From: Bacillota bacterium
Lineage (GTDB): Bacteria > Bacillota_I > Bacilli_A > RF39 > UBA660
DNA: 64,000 nucleotides
Direction: 5' to 3'
NCBI GenBank assembly: GCA_003149915.1
Contig: QAMK01000024.1
Span: 78,113-142,112 of the forward strand
Positions 1 through 10,858 of the stretch are shown here, piece after piece. Under the pieces are notes generated by a model. It made no database searches. It was given only the letters and a program-made list of their open reading frames with translations, and had not been told where the DNA came from. The position numbers were made by a program, and so were the translations under genes. Within the stretch, counting starts at the first letter, position 1; every line of letters begins with the position of its first letter.

Positions 1-960
1 GCACAAGTCAAAGAAGGCGACTATCCATTAGGAATCTTTGAACAAAATACATTAGATACATTACTACTATTTACAAATAAAGGGAATTATTTACAAGTTC
101 CCGTTCACACGCTTCCAGATTTAAAATGGAAAGAATTAGGAAAGCATATCAGCAACTTAATTAAAATGGAAGAGTTAGAAGAAATCGTAGCAGCATTACC
201 AGTTCACGATTTTGAGGCGGATTGTGATATTACAATTGCCACCAAAGATGGTATGATCAAACGAACGAAGTTAAAAGAATTCAAAGCCTCTCGTACTTCC
301 AAGCCGATTACTTGTATGAAGTTAAAAGGTGGAGATGAAGTAATTACTGCCTTCTATACGACAGCACCGGATTTATTCTTAGCAACTCACAATGGCTATG
401 GCCTTTGGTATGAAGCAAACGAAGTACCAATTGTCGGTCTAAAAGCAGCAGGTGTCAAATCGATGACGTTAAAAGACGATGAAATTGTAAGTGTACAAAA
501 TTTTGCTCCAAATGAGCAAGAACAAGTAATCGTCATTACGACGTCAGGAACAGCAAAACGCGTTCGTTTACCAGAATTTGAAAAGACGTCTAGAGCAAGA
601 AGAGGCCTTTTACTACTACGGGAAGTAAAGACCAAACCGTACCATGTTTTGACAACGTACATCGTAAGTCATAAGAAATTAATCGGATTAAAAGGAACGG
701 ATATCTCTTATATCAAGCCGACTGAAATTCCAATCTTAGACAGGTATTCGACGGGTTCTTCCATCTATCGTGGTAACTTAATGACGACGTTTATCAAAGC
801 CGAAAAAGAAACGTGCGAAGAGTTACAACAGAAAGAAGAAAGTACCGGTGTAGAGATTATCAAAGAACCAGAAAATAAGACAAAACCAAAAGTTTCCTTA
901 AAGGAAATCGATGATCGCCTGCTTACAATTGACGACTTTTTAGAACAAAATGATAATTAG
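1..960 (+). CDS. parC: DNA topoisomerase IV subunit A, C-terminal part (5' end outside window)
   Basis: The reading frame is open from base 1, so this is the 3' end of a longer gene. ParC is the DNA-breaking subunit of topoisomerase IV, which unlinks daughter chromosomes. What is visible is the C-terminal beta-pinwheel with its repeated blades: runs such as VIVITTSGTAKRVRLPEF and ITIATKDGMIKRTKLKEF recur about every 50 residues. The stretch GLWYEANEVPIVGLKAAGVK is typical of Gram-positive ParC, and no clean GyrA box (QRRGGKG) is seen, so ParC is preferred over GyrA. The last ~40 residues are a charged tail. A terminator follows directly. parE would be expected just upstream, outside the window. 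Confidence 0.85.
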   Translation, partial: AQVKEGDYPLGIFEQNTLDTLLLFTNKGNYLQVPVHTLPDLKWKELGKHISNLIKMEELEEIVAALPVHDFEADCDITIATKDGMIKRTKLKEFKASRTSKPITCMKLKGGDEVITAFYTTAPDLFLATHNGYGLWYEANEVPIVGLKAAGVKSMTLKDDEIVSVQNFAPNEQEQVIVITTSGTAKRVRLPEFEKTSRARRGLLLLREVKTKPYHVLTTYIVSHKKLIGLKGTDISYIKPTEIPILDRYSTGSSIYRGNLMTTFIKAEKETCEELQQKEESTGVEIIKEPENKTKPKVSLKEIDDRLLTIDDFLEQNDN

Positions 961-986
961 ACACATTTATGATGTGTCTTTTCTTT
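959..986 (+). terminator. Rho-independent terminator of parC
   Basis: An 8-bp stem (959-966 with 972-979, loop TTATG) is followed by a T-rich run. The stem begins inside the TAG stop codon of parC. Confidence 0.85.
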
Positions 987-988
987 TT

Positions 989-998
989 TTGTGCTATA
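989..998 (+). promoter_or_regulatory. Extended -10 promoter for the ABC gene
   Basis: The motif TGCTATACT, an extended -10 (TG-N-TATACT), lies in the short gap right after the parC terminator and about 45 bases before the start at 1040. No clear -35 is seen; it would overlap the terminator T-tract. Confidence 0.5.
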
Positions 999-1039
999 CT
1001 TAGTGTAGAGTAGGAAAGTAAAAGTATGAGGGTAGAATT

Positions 1040-3604
1040 ATGATTGAGTTTCGAAATGTTTCTAAAACGTACAAAAGTAAGAAAAAAGTCACGACGGAGG
1101 CACTAAAAAACGTGTCATTTACATTGCCAAACACCGGTATGGTCTTTATTTTAGGAAAAAGTGGTAGTGGTAAGTCCACCTTACTGAACATTTTAGGAGG
1201 ACTAGATAACTGTGATTCCGGTGAAATCTATGTCGATTCTAAAAAAATTAGCAATTTTAAAGAGAACGACTACGATTATTACCGTAATACGTATGTAGGA
1301 TTTATCTTTCAAGAGTTCAATTTGATCGAAGAGTACAATGTCTACGACAATATCTCACTGGGTTTAAAATTACAGAAAGAGAAAGTAAAAAAAGAACAAT
1401 TAGATCAAATCTTGGAACAGGTCGGTTTAACTGGCTTAGGTCTTCGGAAAATCAACGAACTCTCTGGTGGTCAAAAACAACGCGTCGCCATCGCTCGGGC
1501 ATTGATTAAAAATCCCAATATGATCTTGGCCGATGAACCGACCGGATCCTTAGACTCTGAAACTGGTAAACAAATTTTTGATTTGTTAAAGCAAATCAGT
1601 AAAGAAAAACTAGTTGTCATCGTCTCTCACGACGTGGAAAGTGCAAATCAATATGCCGATGGTATCATTGAAATACACGACGGTGTCGTAGTATCTAACA
1701 CGATTATGATAGAACCTGTCTCCCAACGTGCATTTGTAACCAAAAAATCGCACTTACCATGGAAAGATAGTTTCCATCTGGCTGTAAAAAGTTTACTCAC
1801 CAAAAAGATAAAAATGGTCGTCACGATTATTTTGGTAACGATGGCATTACTATTCTTCGGAGTATCTACATCCCTATCTAGTTACGATTTCCCATATACG
1901 ATTGCTAAAGTGTTACTAGAAAACGGCGAGCACTACATCGATTTGAAGAAAGAATCTGGATTTTTAAACGAAAATGAAGTTGCAGAAATCAATCAAAAAA
2001 CAAATCTTGAACGATACCCAGTTTATTCCTTGAAATCAAACAATACGACAGTTGCACTAGAATTAAACCGATTAGAATATTTGCAAGATAGTGAAAATGT
2101 CATGGTGTATTACATGTCATATGTTGGTGGAAGTAACCAATTTATCGAAGCGGACGAATCATTTATCGAAGGTGAAATATTGGGCCATTACCCAGAAACG
2201 TACGATGAAATTATGATTCATAGCTATCTAGCAGACCTAATTATCGTAAACGGAGTATTGGTATATTCTGAAACAGAACCCAATCACGAGACGTATTTTT
2301 ATCCTAAAGACTACGACGAATTGTTAAACACAGATCAATTCATCTTAATTGGAAATCATCAAGTGAAAGTATCAGGGATTATTTTAGATGATACTGCCCC
2401 GTTTGAAAGCCTCAAAACAACAAGAAATAACTCGGTTCTTAATGGTACGGATTCCTTCTTGTCTTTGAATGATTACAGCGATATTTATAGTGAATTTTCG
2501 ACGAAGATTATGCGCTACGGAAAAGATATTTATGTAAAAGAAGGATTTGCCGAAAATATTCCATTAGAACCGAATACGAGGTTAGACACTTCTGTTTTTC
2601 GTGTAGACGTTACTTATCAAAATCGTTCTTATTTATTAAGTAGTGATATTCAATATATGAGTCGGGCAGTGGAAGTCGACAATGGTCAAGAAACAGTGGA
2701 AGTAACAAAATTAAACGACAACGAAATTATCATTAATGCTTCTTTCTTAGACAAGATTTCAAATAATGAATTTTCAAAACAGAAGAATACTTATATTGAA
2801 GAACATTACGATGGTAGTATCCCAGTGTCAGAAGTAGAAACGGAGTTTGTACGAAATTATTTACAAGAACACGATATATTAAATCAAGAAATTTTGATAG
2901 AGTTCGAACAATATAACAAGAATCAAAAAAGCAGTTATATGATAAAAGTTGTAGGGTATCAAAATATGTCCGATACCATCTACATTGCAGATAATATGGC
3001 GACAGAATTACAACCTGCAAATATCAACGTCTCATCCATAAAAGTAAAAGTAGATAATAGAGAAGACATGGAAGCACTAATCGAGACTTTTCCAACGGAA
3101 GATAATACGAGAGAAATTACAGTAGATACCGTAAGGCCAATCATTAGCGATAATTCCTATTTTACATATTTTAATTCCATTATGGATTTATTTGAGGTTT
3201 TGAGTGGAATTGCTTTCATTGTCAGTATCATCTTTGCTATTTTTGCTATCATTCTACTGATGAACTTTATCATCACATCGATTTTCCATAGCAAAAAGAC
3301 CATTGGTATTTTAAGAGGATTAGGTGCTAAGAAGACAGACGTCATGAAGATATTCTTCCAAGAAGGACTTTTAGTTGGAATTATTTCCTGTATCTTGACA
3401 GGAATCTTGCTATTTGCAATTATTTATTTCTTTAATGCCAAGATATCAAGTTATTTCTTCTTCGATGTATCGTTCATCTTATTTACACCGAAGTTATTGT
3501 TGACGTTGCTATTAGGAGTCTTGATTGTCATCTTCATTTCTTCCTTAATTGCCGTCTACAAAATATCTAGGATGAAACCAGTCGATGCAATATCAAATAA
3601 ATAA
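1040..3604 (+). CDS. ABC transporter, fused ATPase and FtsX/MacB-type permease
   Basis: This 854-residue protein has an N-terminal ATPase of the MacB/LolD class: Walker A GKSGSGKST at residues 39-47, signature LSGGQ near 141-145, Walker B ILADEPTGSLD near 163. The permease half has one membrane segment near 258-281, a large extracytoplasmic region to about 715, then three C-terminal membrane segments, which is the FtsX four-helix topology. Such proteins act as mechanotransducing pumps or peptide/lipid exporters at the cell surface. A homodimer would be a complete transporter. GAGGG precedes the ATG. It has its own promoter and terminator, so it is probably monocistronic. The substrate is unknown; ATPase-first fusion is common in gut Firmicutes. 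Confidence 0.85.
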   Translation: MIEFRNVSKTYKSKKKVTTEALKNVSFTLPNTGMVFILGKSGSGKSTLLNILGGLDNCDSGEIYVDSKKISNFKENDYDYYRNTYVGFIFQEFNLIEEYNVYDNISLGLKLQKEKVKKEQLDQILEQVGLTGLGLRKINELSGGQKQRVAIARALIKNPNMILADEPTGSLDSETGKQIFDLLKQISKEKLVVIVSHDVESANQYADGIIEIHDGVVVSNTIMIEPVSQRAFVTKKSHLPWKDSFHLAVKSLLTKKIKMVVTIILVTMALLFFGVSTSLSSYDFPYTIAKVLLENGEHYIDLKKESGFLNENEVAEINQKTNLERYPVYSLKSNNTTVALELNRLEYLQDSENVMVYYMSYVGGSNQFIEADESFIEGEILGHYPETYDEIMIHSYLADLIIVNGVLVYSETEPNHETYFYPKDYDELLNTDQFILIGNHQVKVSGIILDDTAPFESLKTTRNNSVLNGTDSFLSLNDYSDIYSEFSTKIMRYGKDIYVKEGFAENIPLEPNTRLDTSVFRVDVTYQNRSYLLSSDIQYMSRAVEVDNGQETVEVTKLNDNEIIINASFLDKISNNEFSKQKNTYIEEHYDGSIPVSEVETEFVRNYLQEHDILNQEILIEFEQYNKNQKSSYMIKVVGYQNMSDTIYIADNMATELQPANINVSSIKVKVDNREDMEALIETFPTEDNTREITVDTVRPIISDNSYFTYFNSIMDLFEVLSGIAFIVSIIFAIFAIILLMNFIITSIFHSKKTIGILRGLGAKKTDVMKIFFQEGLLVGIISCILTGILLFAIIYFFNAKISSYFFFDVSFILFTPKLLLTLLLGVLIVIFISSLIAVYKISRMKPVDAISNK

Positions 3605-3628
3605 AGAGTAGGAAACTGCTCTTTTTTT
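3605..3628 (+). terminator. Terminator of the ABC gene
   Basis: A 7-bp stem, AGAGTAG with CTGCTCT (one G-T pair) and a GAAA loop, is followed by seven T residues immediately after the TAA stop. Confidence 0.85.
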
Positions 3629-3637
3629 CTGTACTTT

Positions 3638-3666
3638 TTGCACCGTTCGAAGTAAAATAGTATACA
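3638..3666 (+). promoter_or_regulatory. SigA-type promoter of the disrupted metallopeptidase-like gene
   Basis: TTGCAC (3638-3643), a 17-base spacer and TATACA (3661-3666) lie just upstream of a GAGGT ribosome binding site and the ATG at 3685. The promoter looks intact although the gene is broken. Confidence 0.6.
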
Positions 3667-3684
3667 CCAAAAGAGGTAAGAAAC

Positions 3685-4763
3685 ATGACAAAAGAACAGT
3701 TTAATTATATTTTAGACAGGATAGATCAAACGATTTCTCAAGATCAATTTTTAAATAATAACTTATGAGATGTTATGTGCGTTTGCCAATTGTTTTTATT
3801 GGACTTTTGCATCGGATGATTTTTTAGAAAATGTCTTGGATGAAAACGGAAATTCTATCCATTTTATCAGTGGCAGTGAAAGTGATATTTTTCACACGAT
3901 TGATTTAGCTAAGAAATATTTACATCATGCTAATCCAGAGTACGCAGAGTTACTAGAGCAATATATAGAAGATGGGACGTTAGACATGAATTACGATTTG
4001 GTGGGATCATTCACATATTTTTTCCAAAAGAAGAGCGTACTCAAGTTGATTGTGCAATAGATGGTCGAACGTCTGATGTTACAAGTTTAATTCATGAATT
4101 CTTCCATGCTACCAATCGTATGAGTCCAAATGGAATAGTAGGACCTGCAAGAGACTATTTTGCAGAAATGATTCTATCTTTTATGAAACCGTTTGTGTAT
4201 GGTATTTGTATTGTCAAGGTGATATCAAAAAAGACACATTAAAAAGTACTCTATATGAACGGCTTTCAGATACACTAGCAATCTGCAGAAAAATTGTCAT
4301 GCAATCCGATATGGTATGTTTATACCGAAAAGTTGGACCGATTGAAATAGACAACGATGAAACTTACCGTTTTGTAAACCAATATGACGAAACTAAATTT
4401 TTTGAGGATGAAGACGACTATTATGAGGCCGTTGCAGACATGATAGCAACAATCCCAGATGATGTCCTAAATGGACAAAAAGAATTATCTGATTATTGTA
4501 ATACAATGCCACGATTCTATGGTTATATCGTCGGTACGATGTTTGCACTTTCCATTTGGCAAGCCAAGCAAAATGGGGATTCAACCATATCTAACGAAAT
4601 ACTATGGTTAAATAAAAATCTAAACGAAATTGGTTTTGGGGAAGTCTATCGACATTTAAAAGCGTTGGACGGAAAAACAATTGAGGATGTATGTCTTGGT
4701 GTCAAAGAAATTTTTACACCATACTTTCAAGATACAGAACGCATAAAGCGAATCGATTTTTAG
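3685..4763 (+). pseudogene. Frameshifted HExxH metallopeptidase-like gene
   Basis: Coding signal runs continuously through this stretch but changes frame three times: frame 1 from ATG 3685 to a TGA at 3766, frame 2 from about 3755 to 4020, frame 1 again to about 4200, then frame 0 to the stop at 4761. Joined, the pieces would give a protein of about 355 residues. The third piece contains SLIHEFFHATNR, an HExxH zinc-binding motif, so the ancestor was probably a metallopeptidase-like protein. I do not recognise the family. One shift lies at a run of T residues (around 4014-4020). Either the gene is decayed, or these are sequencing errors. Neighbouring genes are intact, which favours decay. Confidence 0.6.
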
Positions 4764-4783
4764 AAAACTTTTCGTTTTCTTTC
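4762..4783 (+). terminator. Weak stem-loop after the pseudogene
   Basis: AGAAAAC pairs with GTTTTCT around a five-base loop, starting at the pseudogene stop. The stem is A+T-rich and the T-tract is short, so termination would be weak. Confidence 0.35.
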
Positions 4784-4806
4784 ATATAGTATAACAGGTG
4801 AGTATT

Positions 4807-5145
4807 ATGGCATTAAGTGATTTTAAAGTGTTCGTGCAAGCCCATCCGACGCTTGTCGAATCTGTCAAAAAAGGCGATATGACCTGGCAGAAGTTCTATG
4901 AACTATATGATTTGTATGGACCGGAAAGTAACGTTTGGAACGAATATATTGCACGGGATAGTGAAAGCAAGAAAGTTGCTTTTAAAGACGTGTTAGGTTA
5001 CATGAAAAACATCGATGTTGAAGAAGTGCGAAAAGGAATTGAAAATATTCAGAAAGTCGTATCGATGGTACAAGGTTTCGGTGGCGAAAAGAAACCACAA
5101 ACTGTGCGGGAACCGAGACCTCTTTACCAACATTTTGAAGACTGA
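4807..5145 (+). CDS. ylbD: YlbD-family protein (putative spore coat protein)
   Basis: This 112-residue protein resembles the YlbD family, annotated in Bacillus as a putative spore coat protein. It has the N-terminal signature FKVFVQAHPTLVESVKKGDMTWQKFYE and ends in a short charged tail. The ATG at 4807 is chosen over the upstream GTG at 4798 because that GTG lies inside the ribosome binding site AGGTGAG. The stop TGA shares one base with the next ATG, so translation is probably coupled. Together with ylbE, ylbF and rsmD it reproduces the B. subtilis ylbD-E-F-(G)-H order, lacking ylbG. That order is the best support for the assignment. Confidence 0.7.
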   Translation: MALSDFKVFVQAHPTLVESVKKGDMTWQKFYELYDLYGPESNVWNEYIARDSESKKVAFKDVLGYMKNIDVEEVRKGIENIQKVVSMVQGFGGEKKPQTVREPRPLYQHFED

Positions 5146-5366
5146 TGTTACCGAGTGTAAAGTTACGGATTGATCAAAGTCCGCCGTTAAAGAGATATCT
5201 ACGAGAGCATTCTTACTGGTATAAGTATTTAAATAGAAATCCAGCATCGATTGTAGAAATGGAAAAAGAAATGAAAGAGTCTTATCAATTACGTGCTGAA
5301 GATAAATTGCGGAAGTTTGGTAGGCAACTAGAAATGATTTCAACGTTCCTAGATGTCTTAAATTAA
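5145..5366 (+). CDS. ylbE: YlbE-like protein
   Basis: A 73-residue protein with the YlbE-like pattern: KLRIDQSPPLKRYLREHSYWYKYLNRNP matches the family core (a proline-flanked LR.H..WY..L.RNP segment). Function is unknown in any species. Its start overlaps the ylbD stop by one base, and no strong independent ribosome binding site is visible, so expression likely depends on coupling. The position between ylbD and ylbF supports the call. Confidence 0.65.
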   Translation: MLPSVKLRIDQSPPLKRYLREHSYWYKYLNRNPASIVEMEKEMKESYQLRAEDKLRKFGRQLEMISTFLDVLN

Positions 5367-5369
5367 AAA

Positions 5370-5399
5370 TTGACTTCTTTTAGGAAGATTATGTATAAT
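5370..5399 (+). promoter_or_regulatory. Possible promoter just ahead of ylbF
   Basis: TTGACT (5370-5375) and TATAAT (5394-5399) are separated by 18 bases and preceded by TG at the -10. The start point would fall almost on the GGTGG ribosome binding site (5406-5410), giving a very short leader, so the match may be fortuitous. Confidence 0.35.
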
Positions 5400-5414
5400 C
5401 GAATTGGTGGTTAT

Positions 5415-5738
5415 ATGAAATCTTTTGAAGTCAAAGTAGAAAAACAATTGCAAGTTATCTATCGCAAGCTAGAGCAAACTGGTTTGAAAGAACGAATTCA
5501 ACTGGCAAAAGAAGAATTAAATAAAGATGATGTAGCATTCAGCCTAATTGGTCAATACAATCATCTGTCTCAAAATCCATACGATAAAGCATTTCAGAAA
5601 GTTCGTCTAGAACTGTTTGCAAATCCTACCTTTGCTCATTATCAAGCATTATTAAATGAAGAAACCAATCTGATATTAGAAATCAATCATAGATTATCCA
5701 AATTAACGAAAAAGGGGAATTATCATGAGAATCATTAG
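5415..5738 (+). CDS. ylbF: YlbF/YmcA-family protein (RicF-like)
   Basis: A 107-residue, largely helical protein of the YlbF/YmcA family. In B. subtilis YlbF (RicF) joins YmcA and YaaT in a complex that promotes mRNA maturation by RNase Y and affects competence, sporulation and biofilm formation. Helical features include EVKVEKQLQVIYRKLEQTGLKERIQLAKEELNKDD. The ATG at 5415 is preferred over 5370 because GGTGG lies five bases ahead and the upstream segment looks non-coding and promoter-like. Its 3' end overlaps rsmD by 14 bases, so the two are probably co-translated. Confidence 0.6.
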   Translation: MKSFEVKVEKQLQVIYRKLEQTGLKERIQLAKEELNKDDVAFSLIGQYNHLSQNPYDKAFQKVRLELFANPTFAHYQALLNEETNLILEINHRLSKLTKKGNYHENH

Positions 5739-6273
5739 TGGTAGCCTAAAAGGTAGAAAATTAAGTGGATACGATATTCCAGGAACTCGTCCTACAATGG
5801 ATAAAGTAAAAGAATCGATGTTTGCAATGATTCAAGATAGAATTAACGATCGAATCGCTTTAGATTTGTTTGCAGGAACAGGTTCTCTTGGCTTAGAAGC
5901 CATCAGCAATGGTGCAGAACATTGCTATTTTGTAGATCGTAATTTCAAATGCACGCAAATTATTGCCAAAGACATCCAAACTTTTGGTATTCAGGATAAA
6001 GCAACTGTTTTAACAATGAATTGGCAAAAAGCACTTTCTTTTTTCAAAGAAAAGAATATTCAATTTGATTTGGTTTTTTTAGATCCGCCATACAAAGATT
6101 TTGTAATAGCAGATTCTATTCAATCTATGAAAGAATTGAATTTATTGAAAAAAGGTGCTTGGATTATTTGTGAAATGGAGCAAAATTATGAGCAAATAAA
6201 TGACATTTCTTTTGAATTGCAAAAAATCCGTCAATACGGACCAAAAACAGTTTTAATATACAAATTTATTTAA
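5725..6273 (+). CDS. rsmD: 16S rRNA guanine(966)-N2 methyltransferase RsmD
   Basis: RsmD methylates G966 of 16S rRNA in the assembling small subunit. The 182-residue protein has the expected SAM-binding motif I (LDLFAGTGSLGLEAISNGA, about residues 47-65) and the catalytic DPPY motif near residue 120. Its N-terminus, MRIISGSLKGRKL, is typical of the family and fits the strong AAAGGGGAA binding site ahead of it. In B. subtilis this is ylbH, next to ylbF as here. coaD, which normally follows, is absent from this position. Confidence 0.9.
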   Translation: MRIISGSLKGRKLSGYDIPGTRPTMDKVKESMFAMIQDRINDRIALDLFAGTGSLGLEAISNGAEHCYFVDRNFKCTQIIAKDIQTFGIQDKATVLTMNWQKALSFFKEKNIQFDLVFLDPPYKDFVIADSIQSMKELNLLKKGAWIICEMEQNYEQINDISFELQKIRQYGPKTVLIYKFI

Positions 6274-6296
6274 AATGAATTATTTTATAATTGTCC

Positions 6297-6325
6297 TTGC
6301 CTTGGAATATATATAGCCTTATAAT
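6297..6325 (+). promoter_or_regulatory. SigA-type promoter of the gene at 6366
   Basis: TTGCCT (6297-6302), a 17-base spacer and TATAAT (6320-6325) lie about 40 bases before the start codon. Confidence 0.65.
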
Positions 6326-6365
6326 AACATTCATAAAAATGTTGATTTGAGGAGAATATTTACAA

Positions 6366-7130
6366 ATGGAAAAGAAAAAAATAAATTTATTTTTGATAGA
6401 ACCAAGGAGCGTTACTGATCCATTTTGGCTATATGGCAAAAATTATTATTTTGATGACTTAAAAGAATTTTCAGAAAAGATTGAGGAAGTCAGACAATTG
6501 TCCAATGCTGATGAAACAATAGTTGCTACGTTTTCACCGGTATCATCTACTGGTGAAGGGGCTACGATTGATTTTGGGTTTAAAGAACTTAAACTCGCAA
6601 TGAGTGAAATAGTTATAGTAGAGGGATATGGTGTAGAAAATGAGCTTTTCTTACATAATCATTGCCATTTAACAAAATGGTTTTATGGAGATGGGTCTGC
6701 ACATTTAGATAGAACAGCTGGTTTTGGTCATTACAGGATGGTTTGTTCTTCTGAGCAAGAAAATGTAGAAGAAAGAGTACATAAATATATTGGCCAATTA
6801 CAATCACAATATCAAATTTCAAATATTTTTCTTTTGTATGATGATTCATATAATCGCTCTCTTTCTACGATGAATCCTAAAGATATTTCTACCAAACATG
6901 GGGTTCATGTTACTCATTTAAAACCGGCATTACCTCATACAAGATCTAGCGTATCACATGTTTATAGAGATCAAAATGCAATTTCTAAAATTACGTCAGA
7001 TGGAATCATCTTATTTGGTATCAATGATTGTTTAAATCAGTATATAAATGAATATAAAACGTTTTTTAATCAAACTGAAGCAGGCACTTTACAAGACCAA
7101 TGTGCAGTAAATCCCCAAAAAAGAAAATAA
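6366..7130 (+). CDS. Conserved-looking hypothetical protein, unrecognised
   Basis: I do not recognise this 254-residue protein. It has no signal peptide and no membrane segment. The middle is rich in His, Cys, Trp and aromatic residues (NHCHLTKWFYGDGSAHLDRT near 98-117, then GHYRMVC), which could form a metal or active site. Strand-like hydrophobic runs (SEIVIVEGYG, ISNIFLLYDD, DGIILFGIND) suggest an alpha/beta fold. It has its own promoter, a GAGGAG binding site and a terminator, so it is a single-gene unit inserted between rsmD and hrcA. No function is proposed. Confidence 0.6.
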   Translation: MEKKKINLFLIEPRSVTDPFWLYGKNYYFDDLKEFSEKIEEVRQLSNADETIVATFSPVSSTGEGATIDFGFKELKLAMSEIVIVEGYGVENELFLHNHCHLTKWFYGDGSAHLDRTAGFGHYRMVCSSEQENVEERVHKYIGQLQSQYQISNIFLLYDDSYNRSLSTMNPKDISTKHGVHVTHLKPALPHTRSSVSHVYRDQNAISKITSDGIILFGINDCLNQYINEYKTFFNQTEAGTLQDQCAVNPQKRK

Positions 7131-7142
7131 AATCAAAAAAAC

Positions 7143-7170
7143 AAAGGCGAGATTTCCTTGCTTTTTCTTT
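7143..7170 (+). terminator. Terminator of the gene at 6366
   Basis: A 9-bp stem with two G-T pairs (7143-7151 with 7157-7165, five-base loop) is followed by a T-rich run. It lies just ahead of the first CIRCE element. Confidence 0.6.
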
Positions 7171-7179
7171 TTGAAAAAA

Positions 7180-7206
7180 TTAGCACTAATTGTTGACAAG
7201 TGCTAA
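7180..7206 (+). promoter_or_regulatory. CIRCE operator 1 (HrcA binding site)
   Basis: TTAGCACTA, nine bases, AAGTGCTAA: a near-perfect CIRCE inverted repeat (consensus TTAGCACTC-N9-GAGTGCTAA). It overlaps the -35 box of the hrcA promoter, so bound HrcA would block RNA polymerase. Confidence 0.95.
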
Positions 7207-7221
7207 TTAAGTGCGTATAAT
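7193..7221 (+). promoter_or_regulatory. Consensus SigA promoter of the hrcA operon
   Basis: TTGACA (7193-7198), a 17-base spacer and TATAAT (7216-7221): a perfect match to the vegetative consensus. It sits between two CIRCE elements, the first of which covers the -35 box. Confidence 0.95.
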
Positions 7222-7225
7222 GATA

Positions 7226-7252
7226 TTAGCACTGGTAAAGAATAAGTGCTAG
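7226..7252 (+). promoter_or_regulatory. CIRCE operator 2 (imperfect)
   Basis: TTAGCACTG, nine bases, AAGTGCTAG. This second inverted repeat lies just after the -10 box around the expected start point and runs into the hrcA ribosome binding site, so it may act on both transcription and translation. Confidence 0.85.
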
Positions 7253-7266
7253 GAGGTGCATCTAGT

Positions 7267-8266
7267 ATGTTATCCAAACGACAGGAAAATATTCTAAAGA
7301 TGATAGTCCTTGAATATATTAAACAGGCGAAACCAGTTGGGTCAAAAGCGATTTGTAAGTCCTTAAATTGTTCGTCTGCAACTGTTCGTAGTGAAATGGC
7401 TTTTCTAGAAGAGGCAGGTTTGCTCGAGAAAACTCATACTTCTAGTGGTCGTGTTCCAAGCGAACAAGGATATCGATACTATGTAGATCACCTGATGGAA
7501 CCGAAAGAGATGAGTGGCGAAGACATGTTGAAATTGCAGATTGTCTTCAAAAATCAGAGTTTAGCATTGTCTGATTCTTTAGAAGCGAGTCTTCGTTTAA
7601 TTTCAGATATGACAAATTATACGACGATTGTGTTAGGTAAAACGAGTCATGACAATATTTTAAAAGAAATTAGAGCTGTTCCACTAGATGAGAGTAGTAT
7701 CATCATTATCTTAATTACGGACAAAGGCCATGTCGAACATAAACAAGAAAAATTGGACCATGTTTCTTTGGAAGAAGTTAAGAAGAGTGTCGGTTTAATT
7801 AACGATATTATCGTAGGAACACCGATCGATGAAATCTCATCGAAGTTGGAATTCGAAGTCAAACCGATTATCTCTAGATACGTAAAAGAACACGAAGTAA
7901 TCTATAATATGTTCTATCGCGTGTTTAACGAATTTGCTAAAGAAAGTGTCAATGTCGTTGGAAAGAACAAACTGTTGATGCAACCGGAATTTAACGATAT
8001 CGATAAGATAAAAACACTATTCAATAAACTAGATGAGGAAAACATTTTAAAATTAAGTAAAGTTAGCAAAGACGATAAAGATATTAACATTTACATCGGG
8101 AAAGAAAATTCATTGGATAGCGACGTTACCGTAATCAGAACAAACTATAAACGAGATGGCGAAGAAGGCTCTATTTCGATTATAGGCCCGAAAAGAATGG
8201 AATATGATCGTGTAGTTACCTTGCTAGAGTTTCTAAAAAAAGAAATCGAAAGTAAAGGAGATAAAG

Positions 8267-8274
<8 letters not shown>
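7267..8274 (+). CDS. hrcA: Heat-inducible transcription repressor HrcA
   Basis: HrcA represses the dnaK and groE operons by binding CIRCE. The 335-residue protein begins MLSKRQENILKMIVLEYIKQAKPVGSKAICK, the usual winged-helix N-terminus, followed by the family recognition segment SSATVRSEMAFLEEAGLLEKTHTSSGRVPS and a C-terminal HrcA domain. The ATG at 7267 is preferred over the GTG at 7246 because AGGAGGTG (7251-7258) precedes it by eight bases and because the family begins at this methionine. It overlaps grpE by eight bases. Two CIRCE sites at its promoter imply autoregulation. Confidence 0.95.
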
Positions 8275-10779
<2,505 letters not shown>

Positions 10780-10790
10780 AAGATTGAAAA

Positions 10791-10835
10791 CGATACGGTA
10801 GAAGTTCTAGCAATAGGACTTCTAACTTTGTATCG
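10791..10835 (+). other. Intergenic RNA hairpin between dnaK and pepF
   Basis: A strong two-part hairpin lies between dnaK and pepF. An outer 6-bp helix pairs CGATAC (10791-10796) with GTATCG (10830-10835). An 11-bp inner helix (10799-10809 with 10814-10824, one G-U pair) is closed by a GCAA tetraloop of the GNRA type. There is no T-tract after it, so it is unlikely to be an intrinsic terminator. It could be an mRNA stability or processing element that lets dnaK be expressed more than the genes behind it. Confidence 0.6.
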
Positions 10836-10858
10836 GGAATAAAATATAAGGAGAAACT

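Noticed and set aside
3685..3768. TGA at 3766 read as a Trp codon (recoded genome)
   Set aside because: TGA is used as a normal stop in other genes here (for example at 5143 and 17786), and the downstream frame in this gene is different anyway.
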